From: Promethearchaeota archaeon
GTDB lineage: Archaea; Asgardarchaeota; Lokiarchaeia; Sigynarchaeales; SOKP01
Assembly: GCA_014729315.1 (NCBI GenBank)
Contig: WJKD01000251.1
Location: 1 to 16,227 of the forward strand
DNA: 16,227 bases
Reading direction: 5' to 3'
Shown here: piece by piece, positions 1-5,760 of the stretch
How positions within the stretch are numbered: position 1 is the stretch's first letter
How the letters are laid out: each line of letters begins with the position of its first letter
Position numbers and translations under genes: made by a program
Notes under the pieces: generated by a model
Told to the model about the DNA's origin: nothing
The model's database searches: none
Seen by the model: the letters and a program-made list of their open reading frames with translations, nothing else

Positions 1-49
1 CCAATTTATTCGCTTAAAAAAGCTTAAACTTGGAGGCCACACGTTAGGC
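1..49 (+). other. Right end of an attC or attI site (truncated by window edge)
   Basis: A canonical R' box GTTAGGC lies at 43-49 and is preceded by ACAC. This resembles the AC-GTT junction of the complete sites further right. The pairing partner would lie outside the window, so attC and attI cannot be told apart. Confidence 0.5.
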
Positions 50-52
50 GAC

Positions 53-66
53 GGGGATTAAACCCC
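53..66. other. Small GGGG/CCCC hairpin
   Basis: GGGG at 53-56 can pair with CCCC at 63-66 across a six-base loop. It lies just after the first R' box in the gene-less cassette. Role unknown. Confidence 0.3.
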
Positions 67-96
67 AACACTGCGCTTCGTGGATCTCACTTGTTA

Positions 97-124
97 AAGA
101 GTACCATATTTGGTACTCTTTTAT
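97..124. terminator. Strong terminator-like hairpin in gene-less cassette
   Basis: A perfect 10 bp stem pairs AAGAGTACCA (97-106) with TGGTACTCTT (111-120) around a TATT loop and runs into a T-rich tail, TTATTAT. The preceding A residues allow it to work in both directions. It is the only clear element in the 194 bp cassette 44-237, which has no convincing ORF. Such a cassette could insulate or end transcription entering the array from the left. Confidence 0.65.
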
Positions 125-126
125 TA

Positions 127-243
127 TACGAACACGGCATATACGGCTACGGTTTGCTCCGCAAACCTCCGCCCATATTGCACGGGTGTAGCCTGTCGGC
201 TATTATACACCCGTGCAACATCGTATATGCCGGAACGTTAGCT
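127..243 (+). other. attC site A
   Basis: R'' TACGAAC is at 127-133 and R' GTTAGCT at 237-243. The outer stem is CGGCATATACG (135-145) with CGTATATGCCG (222-232). The inner stem pairs 178-190 with 206-218, 13 bp perfect. A side hairpin GGTTTGC-TCC-GCAAACC lies at 151-167. One base separates AAC from the outer stem on the left and GAAC precedes GTT on the right, the same asymmetry as in the other sites. Confidence 0.85.
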
Positions 244-306
244 GAAATCTATTTTTAGTTTTCATCTTACTAACGTAAGATGAATAGGGAAAAGAAAAAT
301 TTTTAT
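237..306 (+). repeat. Left terminal inverted repeat of cassette 1
   Basis: Bases 237-262 match the reverse complement of 1514-1539 at 24 of 26 positions. The inner block 287-306 matches the reverse complement of 1473-1492 at 20 of 20. The two blocks are separated by unrelated spacers of 24 and 20-21 bases. The left spacer holds its own hairpin, CATCTTAC-TAAC-GTAAGATG (263-282). Together the arms bracket both ORFs of the cassette. Confidence 0.9.
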
Positions 307-310
307 AACT

Positions 311-316
311 TATATT
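311..316 (+). promoter_or_regulatory. Possible -10 box (TATATT) for the 320 gene
   Basis: TATATT ends only three bases before the ATG at 320, so a transcript started from it would be essentially leaderless. No good -35 is visible at 17 bp spacing. Weak call. Confidence 0.3.
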
Positions 317-319
317 CTC

Positions 320-763
320 ATGACAGATATTGGCATCAAGCTACATCCAGTCAAAAAGCTTCAACTTTGGCAGGCCATCAAAAAAGCGGTATTCGCCAAA
401 ATGGACAATGACCATATTTCTCCCGAACGAGCAGATGAGATACTCGGCAACCTAAAGCCAAAAATTGTTGAGATTATTTCTCCCGAACAAGCCAAAGAGT
501 TCTATCTCGCCTTGCCTCAAATGTATGCGGAACTTACACCCGTAACAAACAAATTTGAAATTCAAGAAGAAGAAGCATTGGATAAAGTCCTCACCTTATT
601 ATTAGACGAGATCATGGATAAGCAAGACTTTGATCTTGCCAGCGAAATTATGGAAAAAATCCAAAATTCTGACGACCAAAAAAAGCTGATTGATGAGCTT
701 CAAAACAAGTTCCCCGCTGAATTTCAAATTTGTCTAAAGCGTTTTTCGCAGAAGTTCGCTTGA
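320..763 (+). CDS. Hypothetical cassette protein, 147 aa
   Basis: I do not recognise this family. The protein is soluble, acidic and rich in predicted helix, with no signal peptide or membrane segment and a single Cys near the C terminus. Two short related stretches, ISPERADEIL near residue 34 and ISPEQAKEFY near 54, suggest a small internal repeat; the DNA repeats too (atttctcccgaac twice). The ATG at 320 follows the left terminal inverted repeat by 13 bases and has no Shine-Dalgarno sequence. It is the first gene of cassette 1, 79 bases upstream of a second gene that has its own promoter. The TGA stop overlaps that promoter's -35 region. It is probably real, given its place between the inverted repeats and the lack of any competing frame, but the function is unknown. 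Confidence 0.7.
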   Translation: MTDIGIKLHPVKKLQLWQAIKKAVFAKMDNDHISPERADEILGNLKPKIVEIISPEQAKEFYLALPQMYAELTPVTNKFEIQEEEALDKVLTLLLDEIMDKQDFDLASEIMEKIQNSDDQKKLIDELQNKFPAEFQICLKRFSQKFA

Positions 764-788
764 AATCCGAACTGAGAAATGCTATAAT
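760..788 (+). promoter_or_regulatory. Sigma70 promoter with extended -10
   Basis: TTGAAA (760-765), a 17 bp spacer, then TATAAT (783-788) preceded by TGC, which makes an extended -10. It drives the 843 gene from inside the cassette, so that gene does not depend on an integron promoter. The string ATGCTATAATTAC is shared with the promoter near 3489 in another cassette. Confidence 0.8.
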
Positions 789-791
789 TAC

Positions 792-823
792 ACGATAAGT
801 CAAAAATAACTTATCGTATTTTT
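792..823 (+). promoter_or_regulatory. Perfect dyad at the transcription start, terminator-like
   Basis: ACGATAAGT (792-800) pairs with ACTTATCGT (809-817), 9 bp perfect with an 8-base loop, followed by ATTTTT. The start predicted from the -10 at 783-788 falls at the first bases of this hairpin. It could end transcription of the 320 gene, stabilise the 5' end of the 843 transcript, or be an operator. The sequence alone does not decide. Confidence 0.5.
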
Positions 824-842
824 ACATTTAACAAAAACAAAC

Positions 843-1469
843 ATGCCAGATCCATTACCACAAGCCCCACAGGAGCAGGGCGAAAAACCAAAACAAGCTC
901 CTGCTCAAACGCCTGAGGAGACAAGGCGAGAAGAACAAAAAACGGAAGTTCGGGAGAAATATAGCGATGACAATTTGGAAATGGTAAGCGAAAAGAAAGG
1001 GCGAGAAGTTTTAGCCGATCCCGCAAAACTCAAACAATTTTTGGCTGACTTCGAGAAATCAAGAATGGAACGTGGGCCAAAGGGTATGATGATGAAACCA
1101 GAACATATTGTTAAACAAATGCTTGAGACCGTAAAGAGCGATACCGCTTTTTTGAAAAAAGTCATTGCAGCCAATCTTCACAATGATTTTGGTCCATTGG
1201 GAGACGGCTTTGTTGCTGCCAATGCAATTAAAATGGTAGAAGCTGATGATTCGTATTTCCAAGGCATTGTTGAACAAGTACCGATTAGTGAAGATTGGCA
1301 CATACATGCTTATGCGATCGGAAGAATAAAAAGTGAACAATATCTACAAAGTTATGTTAATGGTCTAGATAAAGACGCCTTGGAGTCCTTGGTAATGAAC
1401 AGTGGTACTTTTGGAGCGGCAGCAACAAGCCTAGCTCAGAAACGACTAGAAGGAATGGGAGGTAAATAA
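843..1469 (+). CDS. Hypothetical cassette protein, 208 aa, disordered N terminus
   Basis: I do not recognise this protein. Residues 1 to about 40 are rich in Pro, Gln, Glu and Lys and look disordered. From about residue 45 it is a mostly helical soluble domain with no signal peptide or membrane span and no Cys. The ATG follows an A-rich stretch without a Shine-Dalgarno sequence, typical of this window. It has a strong promoter of its own and ends three bases before the inner arm of the cassette's right inverted repeat, so the cassette is packed tightly around it. The paired 147 aa gene upstream may act with it, but only proximity supports that. Confidence 0.75.
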   Translation: MPDPLPQAPQEQGEKPKQAPAQTPEETRREEQKTEVREKYSDDNLEMVSEKKGREVLADPAKLKQFLADFEKSRMERGPKGMMMKPEHIVKQMLETVKSDTAFLKKVIAANLHNDFGPLGDGFVAANAIKMVEADDSYFQGIVEQVPISEDWHIHAYAIGRIKSEQYLQSYVNGLDKDALESLVMNSGTFGAAATSLAQKRLEGMGGK

Positions 1470-1472
1470 AGA

Positions 1473-1539
1473 ATAAAAATTTTTCTTTTCCCCATTAGCT
1501 CGCTCCGCTCGCTAAAACTAAAAATAGACATCAGCTAAC
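1473..1539 (+). repeat. Right terminal inverted repeat of cassette 1
   Basis: This is the partner of 237-306: blocks 1473-1492 (20/20) and 1514-1539 (24/26), the latter ending with the R'' box of attC B. The spacer 1493-1513 contains a gctcgctccgctcgct palindrome-like stretch that differs from the left spacer. Confidence 0.9.
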
Positions 1540-1654
1540 ACGCACTATACGGCTCGGCTTTTCTCTGAAAAGCCTCGCTCAAATTGGCTGGCAGTAAAAC
1601 CCTTCGGGTTATATTATACTGCCAGCCAACTTCGTATAGTGCGGAACGTTGTAC
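1533..1654 (+). other. attC site B
   Basis: R'' AGCTAAC is at 1533-1539 and R' GTTGTAC at 1648-1654. The outer stem pairs CGCACTATACG (1541-1551) with CGTATAGTGCG (1633-1643). The inner stem pairs 1584-1596 with 1617-1629, 13 bp perfect. It has the same one-base and GAAC flanks as site A. R'' and R' differ because they belong to different cassettes. This site fills most of the gene gap 1470-1771. Confidence 0.9.
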
Positions 1655-1704
1655 GAAACTGAATTTGAAAAAATTATGTCAAAAATTGGAGCGCCTAATT
1701 TGCC
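1648..1704 (+). repeat. Left terminal inverted repeat of cassette 2
   Basis: Bases 1648-1667 match the reverse complement of 2379-2398 at 18 of 20 positions. Bases 1682-1704 match the reverse complement of 2343-2365 at 21 of 23. The overall arm is about 57 bases with a diverged middle. Confidence 0.9.
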
Positions 1705-1771
1705 TTAAACCCAAATTTTAATTAAACTCAATTTATTAATATATAAAATTTATATTCTTTAATTCAAAATT

Positions 1772-2332
1772 ATGAAAAAAATGACTATTGCAATACTAGT
1801 TCTAATGGGGATGACAGCTTCTATCGCATTTGCTTCCTTTGCTAGTGACAAATTTTCAGACATTTTTGAAGGAGACTGGTACGAAGAAGCAATTGACTAT
1901 CTATCATGGCGAGGTCTTGTTTCCGGCTATCAAGACGGAACATTCAAACCCGTTAACACAGTGAATAGAGCAGAAAATGCTCAAATGATTAAAAACACCC
2001 TAGAATATCTTGAAGTCGCTTCACGTCCTAGGGAAATTGTAGAAGCATATGTAGAAGCTACGCTAACAACACCCTCTAATTATGAATCAGCTAAACAATA
2101 CCTAGGATCTGACATTTTAGTAGATTTTGAAAATGATTCCGGATTTGTACCTAAAAGTTACGGAATCCAAGATATTCCTAATTATACTATCGTTAAGTAC
2201 CCTATTATGACAGTTGAAAATCCAAATCTGCCTGTAGTCGAAGTAATAGGAGTATACGACAGCAGTGAAAAAACTTGGAAATTTGATCTATCAAGAGAAG
2301 GAGGCAAATGGAAAATTATGAACTATCAATAA
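1772..2332 (+). CDS. Secreted SLH-domain protein, 186 aa
   Basis: The N terminus is a typical Sec signal peptide: MKKMT, a hydrophobic core, and a likely cut after an Ala near residue 22-25. Residues about 28-75 form a single S-layer homology domain: FSDI, then a Trp, EEAIDYLSWRGLVSGY, DGTFKP and NRAEN match the conserved SLH pattern. SLH domains usually occur in threes and bind cell-wall polymers; one copy alone is unusual, so it may need partners or oligomerise. The remaining 110 residues are unrecognised and end in a beta-rich stretch (WKFDLSREGGKWKIMN) like the tail of small lipoprotein or NTF2-like domains. It is the only gene in its cassette, bracketed by the inverted repeats. An AT-rich TATAAA/TATATT stretch about 20-30 bases upstream could be its promoter. 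Confidence 0.8.
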   Translation: MKKMTIAILVLMGMTASIAFASFASDKFSDIFEGDWYEEAIDYLSWRGLVSGYQDGTFKPVNTVNRAENAQMIKNTLEYLEVASRPREIVEAYVEATLTTPSNYESAKQYLGSDILVDFENDSGFVPKSYGIQDIPNYTIVKYPIMTVENPNLPVVEVIGVYDSSEKTWKFDLSREGGKWKIMNYQ

Positions 2333-2342
2333 TCTGATAAAC

Positions 2343-2398
2343 GGCAAATTCAGCGCTCCAATTTTATAACAACAGGGGCAAATTCAGCATCGTACAAC
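2343..2398 (+). repeat. Right terminal inverted repeat of cassette 2
   Basis: This is the partner of 1648-1704. It starts 10 bases after the SLH gene's stop and ends with the R'' box of attC C. The string GGCAAATTCAGC occurs twice in it (2343 and 2377), and both copies face the left arm. Confidence 0.88.
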
Positions 2399-2513
2399 AG
2401 AGACTATGAGGTTCATTCCTTCGCTACGCTCAGTCATTCTCCCACATTTGCCAGTGGTACGCTTTCAGCGTATTTTACCACTGGCAAACGTCGCATAGTC
2501 TCGGACGTTAGCT
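2392..2513 (+). other. attC site C
   Basis: R'' GTACAAC is at 2392-2398 and R' GTTAGCT at 2507-2513. The outer stem pairs GAGACTATG (2400-2408) with CATAGTCTC (2494-2502). The inner stem pairs 2447-2459 with 2476-2488, 13 bp perfect. It shares with site F the stretch CATTCCTTCGCT.CGCTCAG between the stems. Confidence 0.9.
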
Positions 2514-2534
2514 GAAATATTCCTTTATTTTTTA
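2507..2534 (+). repeat. Left terminal inverted repeat of cassette 3
   Basis: It matches the reverse complement of 3265-3292 over about 27 bases with one gap and a few mismatches. The strongest shared block is TCCTTTATTTTTT. It ends 13 bases before the ATG at 2547. Confidence 0.85.
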
Positions 2535-2546
2535 ACCACAATTACC

Positions 2547-2861
2547 ATGAAACAGCTGAATGAAAAAGATTTCGAACAGGCTCTAAGCAAAACATTAGTA
2601 ACAGGAACATATATTTTGGACAAAAACTATGTTCTTGATTACTCATTCAAAAAATTACATTTTCAAAATCTCAAAATAATAAATGGAAGTTTTACATGCA
2701 GTCTTTTTCAAAATTGCAAATTTACAAACGTAATTTTTAAATCCATATATTTAGATGAATGTGATTTTCAAAACTGTCATTTTGAAAATGTAATTTTCAA
2801 AAATTGTACAACTGAAAACATCCAATTCGCTAATTGTACAAATACACCAAAAATTGTGTAG
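2547..2861 (+). CDS. Pentapeptide-repeat protein, 104 aa
   Basis: Residues 54-98 read as nine consecutive five-residue units, for example FQNCK, FTNVI, FKSIY, LDECD, FQNCH, FENVI, FKNCT. Each has an aromatic or aliphatic first residue and mostly Asn, Ser or Glu at the third. This is the periodicity of the right-handed beta-helix pentapeptide family, though with Phe instead of the usual Ala/Leu. Residues 1-50 form an N-terminal lead-in that may contain a few degenerate units. Family members include DNA mimics such as Qnr and MfpA that protect gyrase, and Qnr genes are sometimes carried by integrons. This protein is half their length, so that role is only a possibility. It is the first gene of cassette 3. 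No Shine-Dalgarno sequence is seen. Confidence 0.75.
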   Translation: MKQLNEKDFEQALSKTLVTGTYILDKNYVLDYSFKKLHFQNLKIINGSFTCSLFQNCKFTNVIFKSIYLDECDFQNCHFENVIFKNCTTENIQFANCTNTPKIV

Positions 2862-2939
2862 AACTTCACCGTAAGAGCTTGCGCGAAATCAAGAGTTTAC
2901 GGTGGGGAATGTCTACATCTCAACAACAATGAGGTTCCT

Positions 2940-3185
2940 ATGGCCTTGCTCCGCGAAAAACGACCAGATGGAACATACCTCGTCTGGCACGATGGTGACA
3001 ACATGCACCTGAACCACTGGCATGTGGCCCCGGATGGCACGTTGCTGGCGGTAAAGGAAGGAGGTGACCACAAGTACAAGCGTAGCGACGTTCGAAAGAG
3101 CATCACCGCCGTGACCGGCTTCAGTTGGAGTCACGGCTGGAAGAGTCTCGGACACGGGGCAGAAACCAACGACTCGAGCTGGTAA
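2940..3185 (+). CDS. GC-rich hypothetical protein, 81 aa
   Basis: I do not recognise this small protein. It is rich in His, Trp and Gly (for example HLNHWHVAPDG) and repeats the idea PDGTYL and PDGTLL, like a short beta-sheet domain. Its base composition is well above 50% GC, unlike every neighbour, and its codons favour C or G at the third position, so it probably came from a different genome. A possible Shine-Dalgarno GAGG lies at 2931-2934, five bases before the ATG, another difference from most genes here. It shares cassette 3 with the pentapeptide gene. The inverted repeats enclose both, so they probably moved together. Confidence 0.65.
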   Translation: MALLREKRPDGTYLVWHDGDNMHLNHWHVAPDGTLLAVKEGGDHKYKRSDVRKSITAVTGFSWSHGWKSLGHGAETNDSSW

Positions 3186-3229
3186 ACATTCGCAACTACT
3201 GATGTAAGACATTCCCCCACCCCACACAA

Positions 3230-3257
3230 GAGGGCTTTCTGTAAAAAGAAAGCCCTC
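3230..3257. terminator. GC-containing hairpin after the 2940 gene
   Basis: GAGGGCTTTCT (3230-3240) pairs with AGAAAGCCCTC (3247-3257), 11 bp perfect with a six-base loop. It lies 45 bases after the stop codon. There is no T run directly after it on either strand, so termination is likely but not textbook. Confidence 0.5.
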
Positions 3258-3264
3258 ATTCCCT

Positions 3265-3292
3265 AAAAAAAATAAAGGATACATCAGCCAAC
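3265..3292 (+). repeat. Right terminal inverted repeat of cassette 3
   Basis: This is the partner of 2507-2534. It ends with the R'' box AGCCAAC of attC D, one base different from the R'' expected from the left end (AGCTAAC). Confidence 0.85.
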
Positions 3293-3427
3293 AGCGGCTA
3301 AGCGGCTCGGTTTTTCTTTTCGGCTGGCCTAAAGGCACAGCCAGAAAAACCTCACACAAATTTGACGGGTGTATGCCTTCGGCTTATTTTACACCCGTCA
3401 AACATCGCCTAGTCTCGGACGTTGTAC
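3286..3427 (+). other. attC site D
   Basis: R'' AGCCAAC is at 3286-3292 and R' GTTGTAC at 3421-3427. The outer stem, around GGCTAAGCG and CGCCTAGTC, has one mismatch and one G-T pair. The inner stem pairs 3361-3373 with 3390-3402, 13 bp perfect. A side hairpin pairs GGTTTTTCT (3309-3317) with AGAAAAACC (3343-3351). The inner stem resembles that of site A. Confidence 0.88.
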
Positions 3428-3482
3428 GCCATAATTCAAAACTATTTAATGTTAATGATAAAAAATTTGGGTCTATTTTTAT
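3421..3482 (+). repeat. Left terminal inverted repeat of cassette 4
   Basis: Bases 3421-3443 match the reverse complement of 4211-4233 at 21 of 23 positions. After a short diverged stretch the similarity resumes (AAAAAATTTGGGT against AAAAAATTGGGTT on the reverse strand) for a total arm of about 60 bases. Confidence 0.88.
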
Positions 3483-3494
3483 TCATGCTATAAT
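3466..3494 (+). promoter_or_regulatory. Promoter of the Doc-type toxin operon
   Basis: TTTGGG (3466-3471), a 17 bp spacer, then TATAAT (3489-3494) with TGC in front as an extended -10. The first ATG follows nine bases later. The -35 lies inside the inverted-repeat arm. Confidence 0.7.
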
Positions 3495-3503
3495 TACTCA
3501 GCT

Positions 3504-3680
3504 ATGGCAACAAAGAAAATCATAAATCCAAGAAATAATAAAGCCTATGCCATCCGGCAAAAAACCACAAAGCATGGCAAAAAAGGGCAAATAAAAGGTC
3601 TTTATAAAATTAAAAAGGAGGCCGCCTCTTATGTAACAAGAAATTTCGGTGATGTAATTCGAAAGTTATCTAATCAATAA
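3504..3680 (+). CDS. Small basic protein, putative antitoxin partner of the Doc-like toxin
   Basis: This is a 58-residue Lys-rich protein starting MATKKI. The ATG lies nine bases after a strong -10. Its TAA stop shares a base with the ATG of the next gene (TAATG), so the two are translationally coupled. Position, size and overlap are those of an antitoxin placed before a Doc toxin. The sequence is basic and does not look like Phd, the classical Doc partner, whose toxin-binding tail is acidic. Antitoxin is therefore inferred from context only; a DNA-binding autoregulator or an RNA-binding protein is also possible. Confidence 0.65.
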   Translation: MATKKIINPRNNKAYAIRQKTTKHGKKGQIKGLYKIKKEAASYVTRNFGDVIRKLSNQ

Positions 3681-4189
3681 TGATATATCCTAAACTTAAA
3701 GACTACATTGAGTTCATTTTCGACGACATCAGAAGGTTAGTTTATGATGACATACAAAAACCAATATACGAAAAAGATAAAAACGGACTAAAACAATTAA
3801 AGAGCTTATTGCAACGCATTCAAACACATTATTATCCCAATTATTACAAAAAAGCGGCCTACCTTTTTGTAGCACTTAGCACAAGCCACTATTTTGAAAA
3901 CGGAAATAAAAGAATTGCTCTTTTTAGCTACATATATTTTCATCAAATAAACAATTACAGATTTCGGAATCTCCAACAAAAACAATATAAAAAATGGTTC
4001 AAAAAACATTTCCCAAACTATAAACTAAGTAATGAACAATTCAGAAGTAATGCCGGATGGGCATTATATAATTTTAATAGAGCCATTAATATAAAAGTTG
4101 ATTCACATAATCAAGGCCATAGTTACAATTTTGACAAGCTAAAAGAAATTACAGAAAGTTTTATTCAATTTATATCAAGGAAAAAATAA
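3680..4189 (+). CDS. Doc-like (Fic-fold) toxin, 169 aa
   Basis: Residues 70-78, HYFENGNKR, match the Doc motif HxFxxGNKR: His70 would be the catalytic base and Asn76-Lys77-Arg78 the phosphate-binding part. Doc of phage P1 phosphorylates EF-Tu and blocks translation. The NKR rather than NGR ending of the motif puts this protein with Doc-type kinases rather than AMP-transferring Fic enzymes. The ~50 residues before the motif and the helices after it fit the all-helical fold. At 169 residues it is longer than P1 Doc (126), with an additional C-terminal region of about 50 residues. It overlaps the small upstream gene by one base, a toxin-antitoxin layout. Such modules are common in cassette arrays, where they are thought to stabilise the array. 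Confidence 0.8.
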   Translation: MIYPKLKDYIEFIFDDIRRLVYDDIQKPIYEKDKNGLKQLKSLLQRIQTHYYPNYYKKAAYLFVALSTSHYFENGNKRIALFSYIYFHQINNYRFRNLQQKQYKKWFKKHFPNYKLSNEQFRSNAGWALYNFNRAINIKVDSHNQGHSYNFDKLKEITESFIQFISRKK

Positions 4190-4233
4190 ACCCAATTTTT
4201 TAGATAAAAAAGTTTTGAATTACAGCGTACAAC
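4184..4233 (+). repeat. Right terminal inverted repeat of cassette 4
   Basis: This is the partner of 3421-3482; 4211-4233 is the well-conserved outer block and ends in the R'' box of attC E. The arm begins at the very end of the toxin gene. Confidence 0.85.
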
Positions 4234-4399
4234 AGGAGTATATACGGTTCACTCATTTCAGGCATTTCAAAAATCAACGTTTCTTGTATAAAAATTTCAT
4301 ATAAAAAACAAAAATCGAAATTCAGCCGCTCTCCCAAGATGACTGGTGGTAAAGTGATTGTACCACCAGTCATCTTCGCATATACTCCAGACGTTGTAC
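4227..4399 (+). other. attC site E (long, 173 bp)
   Basis: R'' GTACAAC is at 4227-4233 and R' GTTGTAC at 4393-4399. The outer stem pairs GGAGTATAT (4235-4243) with ATATACTCC (4380-4388). The inner stem pairs 4336-4351 with 4361-4376, 16 bp perfect with a 9-base loop, the longest here. An AT-rich 80-base insert between the stems makes the site longer than the others. It occupies most of the gap 4190-4479. Confidence 0.88.
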
Positions 4400-4414
4400 G
4401 AAATATACTTTTCC
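4393..4414 (+). repeat. Left terminal inverted repeat of cassette 5
   Basis: It matches the reverse complement of 6266-6286 over about 21 bases with one gap (shared GTTGTACGAA and TACTTTTCC). Confidence 0.8.
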
Positions 4415-4479
4415 TTTTACGGGCAAAGACCTTTACTTTTCAATAATAGGCAAAAAGGAGTTTTCTCAGAAAACACTTT

Positions 4480-5457
4480 TTAAAAAAAATTAAATACGAA
4501 TCCAATTAAAATAATACCAATTGTGACAACTCCAAAGAACCAGGAAAGTAACTGCCATTTAAGAACTTTTTTCAAAATTAAAGCTTCCGGAAGTGATAAA
4601 CCAACTACCGCCATCATAAAAGCCAGAGCAGTACCAAATGGCACTCCCTTTGCAATCAGCGCCTGAATTATAGGAATAACTCCGGTTGCGTTTGAATACA
4701 TTGGCACAGCCAGAATCACCGCAAGAGGCACACCAAACAGTCCCGCACTCTCAAGGTATTTCTCAAAAAACCCCTGCGGCACAAAACCATGTATAAGCGC
4801 ACCAATCGCTATTCCCATAACGATATATACAGCAACCTTTTTTGTAATATCAAAGGCTTCCTTGGAAACCAAAACAGCAATCTTTTTCCAAGATAAGCTC
4901 TTTTTATTTTGTTCGTCATTTTTTGCCGATTTTATTTTCCAAACAAAATCCTCAACATATTTTTCCAGCTTCATTTTACCCAAAATAAAGCCTCCAATCA
5001 TCCCTATCAGGATACCCGAAAGAACATAAAGACCAGTTACTTTCCATCCAAAAATACCAATAAACACAGCCAAAGCGACCTCATTGACCAATGGTGACGT
5101 GATCAGGAATGCAAAAGTAACTCCAAGTGGAATACGCGCTTGCAAAAATCCAATAAAAAGCGGAATGGATGAACAAGTGCAAAACGGAGTTATACTGCCA
5201 AAAACCGTAGCCAAGAAATAATCAAGACCGTAAAACCTATGTCTGGTCAGGAAATCCCGGAGTTTTTCTATTGGAAGGTAATAACGCATCAGGCTCATGA
5301 TGTGAGTAATGACAAGCATAAGGGCGAAAATCTTGAGAGTATCGTAAATAAAAAACTCCAATGCCTCTCCAGCATGCGATCCCTGTAACAAACCAAAAAC
5401 ACCGTAAGTCAGCCATTTTGCAAAAAACTCAAAAGGATAGAAAACATCAAAATTCAT
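4480..5457 (-). CDS. ArsP/UPF0718-family permease, 325 aa
   Basis: This is an integral membrane protein with about eight to ten hydrophobic segments. It carries the family's two signature stretches: TPFCTCSSIPLF near residue 110, followed by ITSPLVNEVALAVF, and a second half with YSNATGVIPIIQALI and VVGLSLPEALILK. The Cys pair in FCTCSS is the conserved metal(loid)-linked feature. Members include ArsP, which exports trivalent organoarsenicals, and uncharacterised permeases found beside thioredoxin-like and ArsR genes. It is the last gene of a three-gene minus-strand operon, 12 bases after the thioredoxin-like gene, and runs against the direction of the array. Arsenic or another soft metal is a reasonable substrate guess from the regulator's CVC motif, not proven. 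Confidence 0.85.
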   Translation of the reverse strand: MNFDVFYPFEFFAKWLTYGVFGLLQGSHAGEALEFFIYDTLKIFALMLVITHIMSLMRYYLPIEKLRDFLTRHRFYGLDYFLATVFGSITPFCTCSSIPLFIGFLQARIPLGVTFAFLITSPLVNEVALAVFIGIFGWKVTGLYVLSGILIGMIGGFILGKMKLEKYVEDFVWKIKSAKNDEQNKKSLSWKKIAVLVSKEAFDITKKVAVYIVMGIAIGALIHGFVPQGFFEKYLESAGLFGVPLAVILAVPMYSNATGVIPIIQALIAKGVPFGTALAFMMAVVGLSLPEALILKKVLKWQLLSWFFGVVTIGIILIGFVFNFF

Positions 5458-5469
5458 AGAGTTTTAAAA

Positions 5470-5760
5470 TTAACATTTGCCTCCACAGGAACAACCCCCT
5501 GAATCGTTCTTATTCTCAGGCGAGCATTTTTCCAATATCATTTTTTCTATTTCATCATTATCTGGCACCTTACCCGCAGCCATGACCTTTCCATCGATCG
5601 CAAAAACAGGACTGCTCATGGCTCCCAATTTCACGATTTCCGAAATGTCCGTAGAATACTCCACATCAGTATTCATACCAAGCTTGGCAACAACATCCTG
5701 CACGTTTTTATATAGGGTTTTGCAAGTGGGGCAACCTGAACCCAAAACTTTAATTTTCAT
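5470..5760 (-). CDS. Small thioredoxin-like protein with Cys-rich tail, 96 aa
   Basis: This is a compact thioredoxin-fold protein: KVLGSGCPTC puts the redox pair at Cys10 and Cys13, and SSPVFAIDGK carries the cis-Pro at residue 51. It belongs to the small-redox group often found beside ArsP-type permeases. The tail after residue 78 adds Cys79, Cys90, Cys92 and Cys96 in a Gly-rich stretch, a likely soft-metal-binding extension and not part of the fold. Its ATG overlaps the stop of the ArsR gene (ATGA), so translation is coupled. It may hand metal(loid) or reducing power to the permease; that role is inference from operon context. Confidence 0.85.
   Translation of the reverse strand: MKIKVLGSGCPTCKTLYKNVQDVVAKLGMNTDVEYSTDISEIVKLGAMSSPVFAIDGKVMAAGKVPDNDEIEKMILEKCSPENKNDSGGCSCGGKC

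Noticed and set aside
2913..3359. 148-codon minus-strand open frame
   Set aside because: It runs antisense through the 2940 gene, a hairpin and attC D. Part of its length is created by the GC-rich gene's codon pattern, and no family is recognisable.
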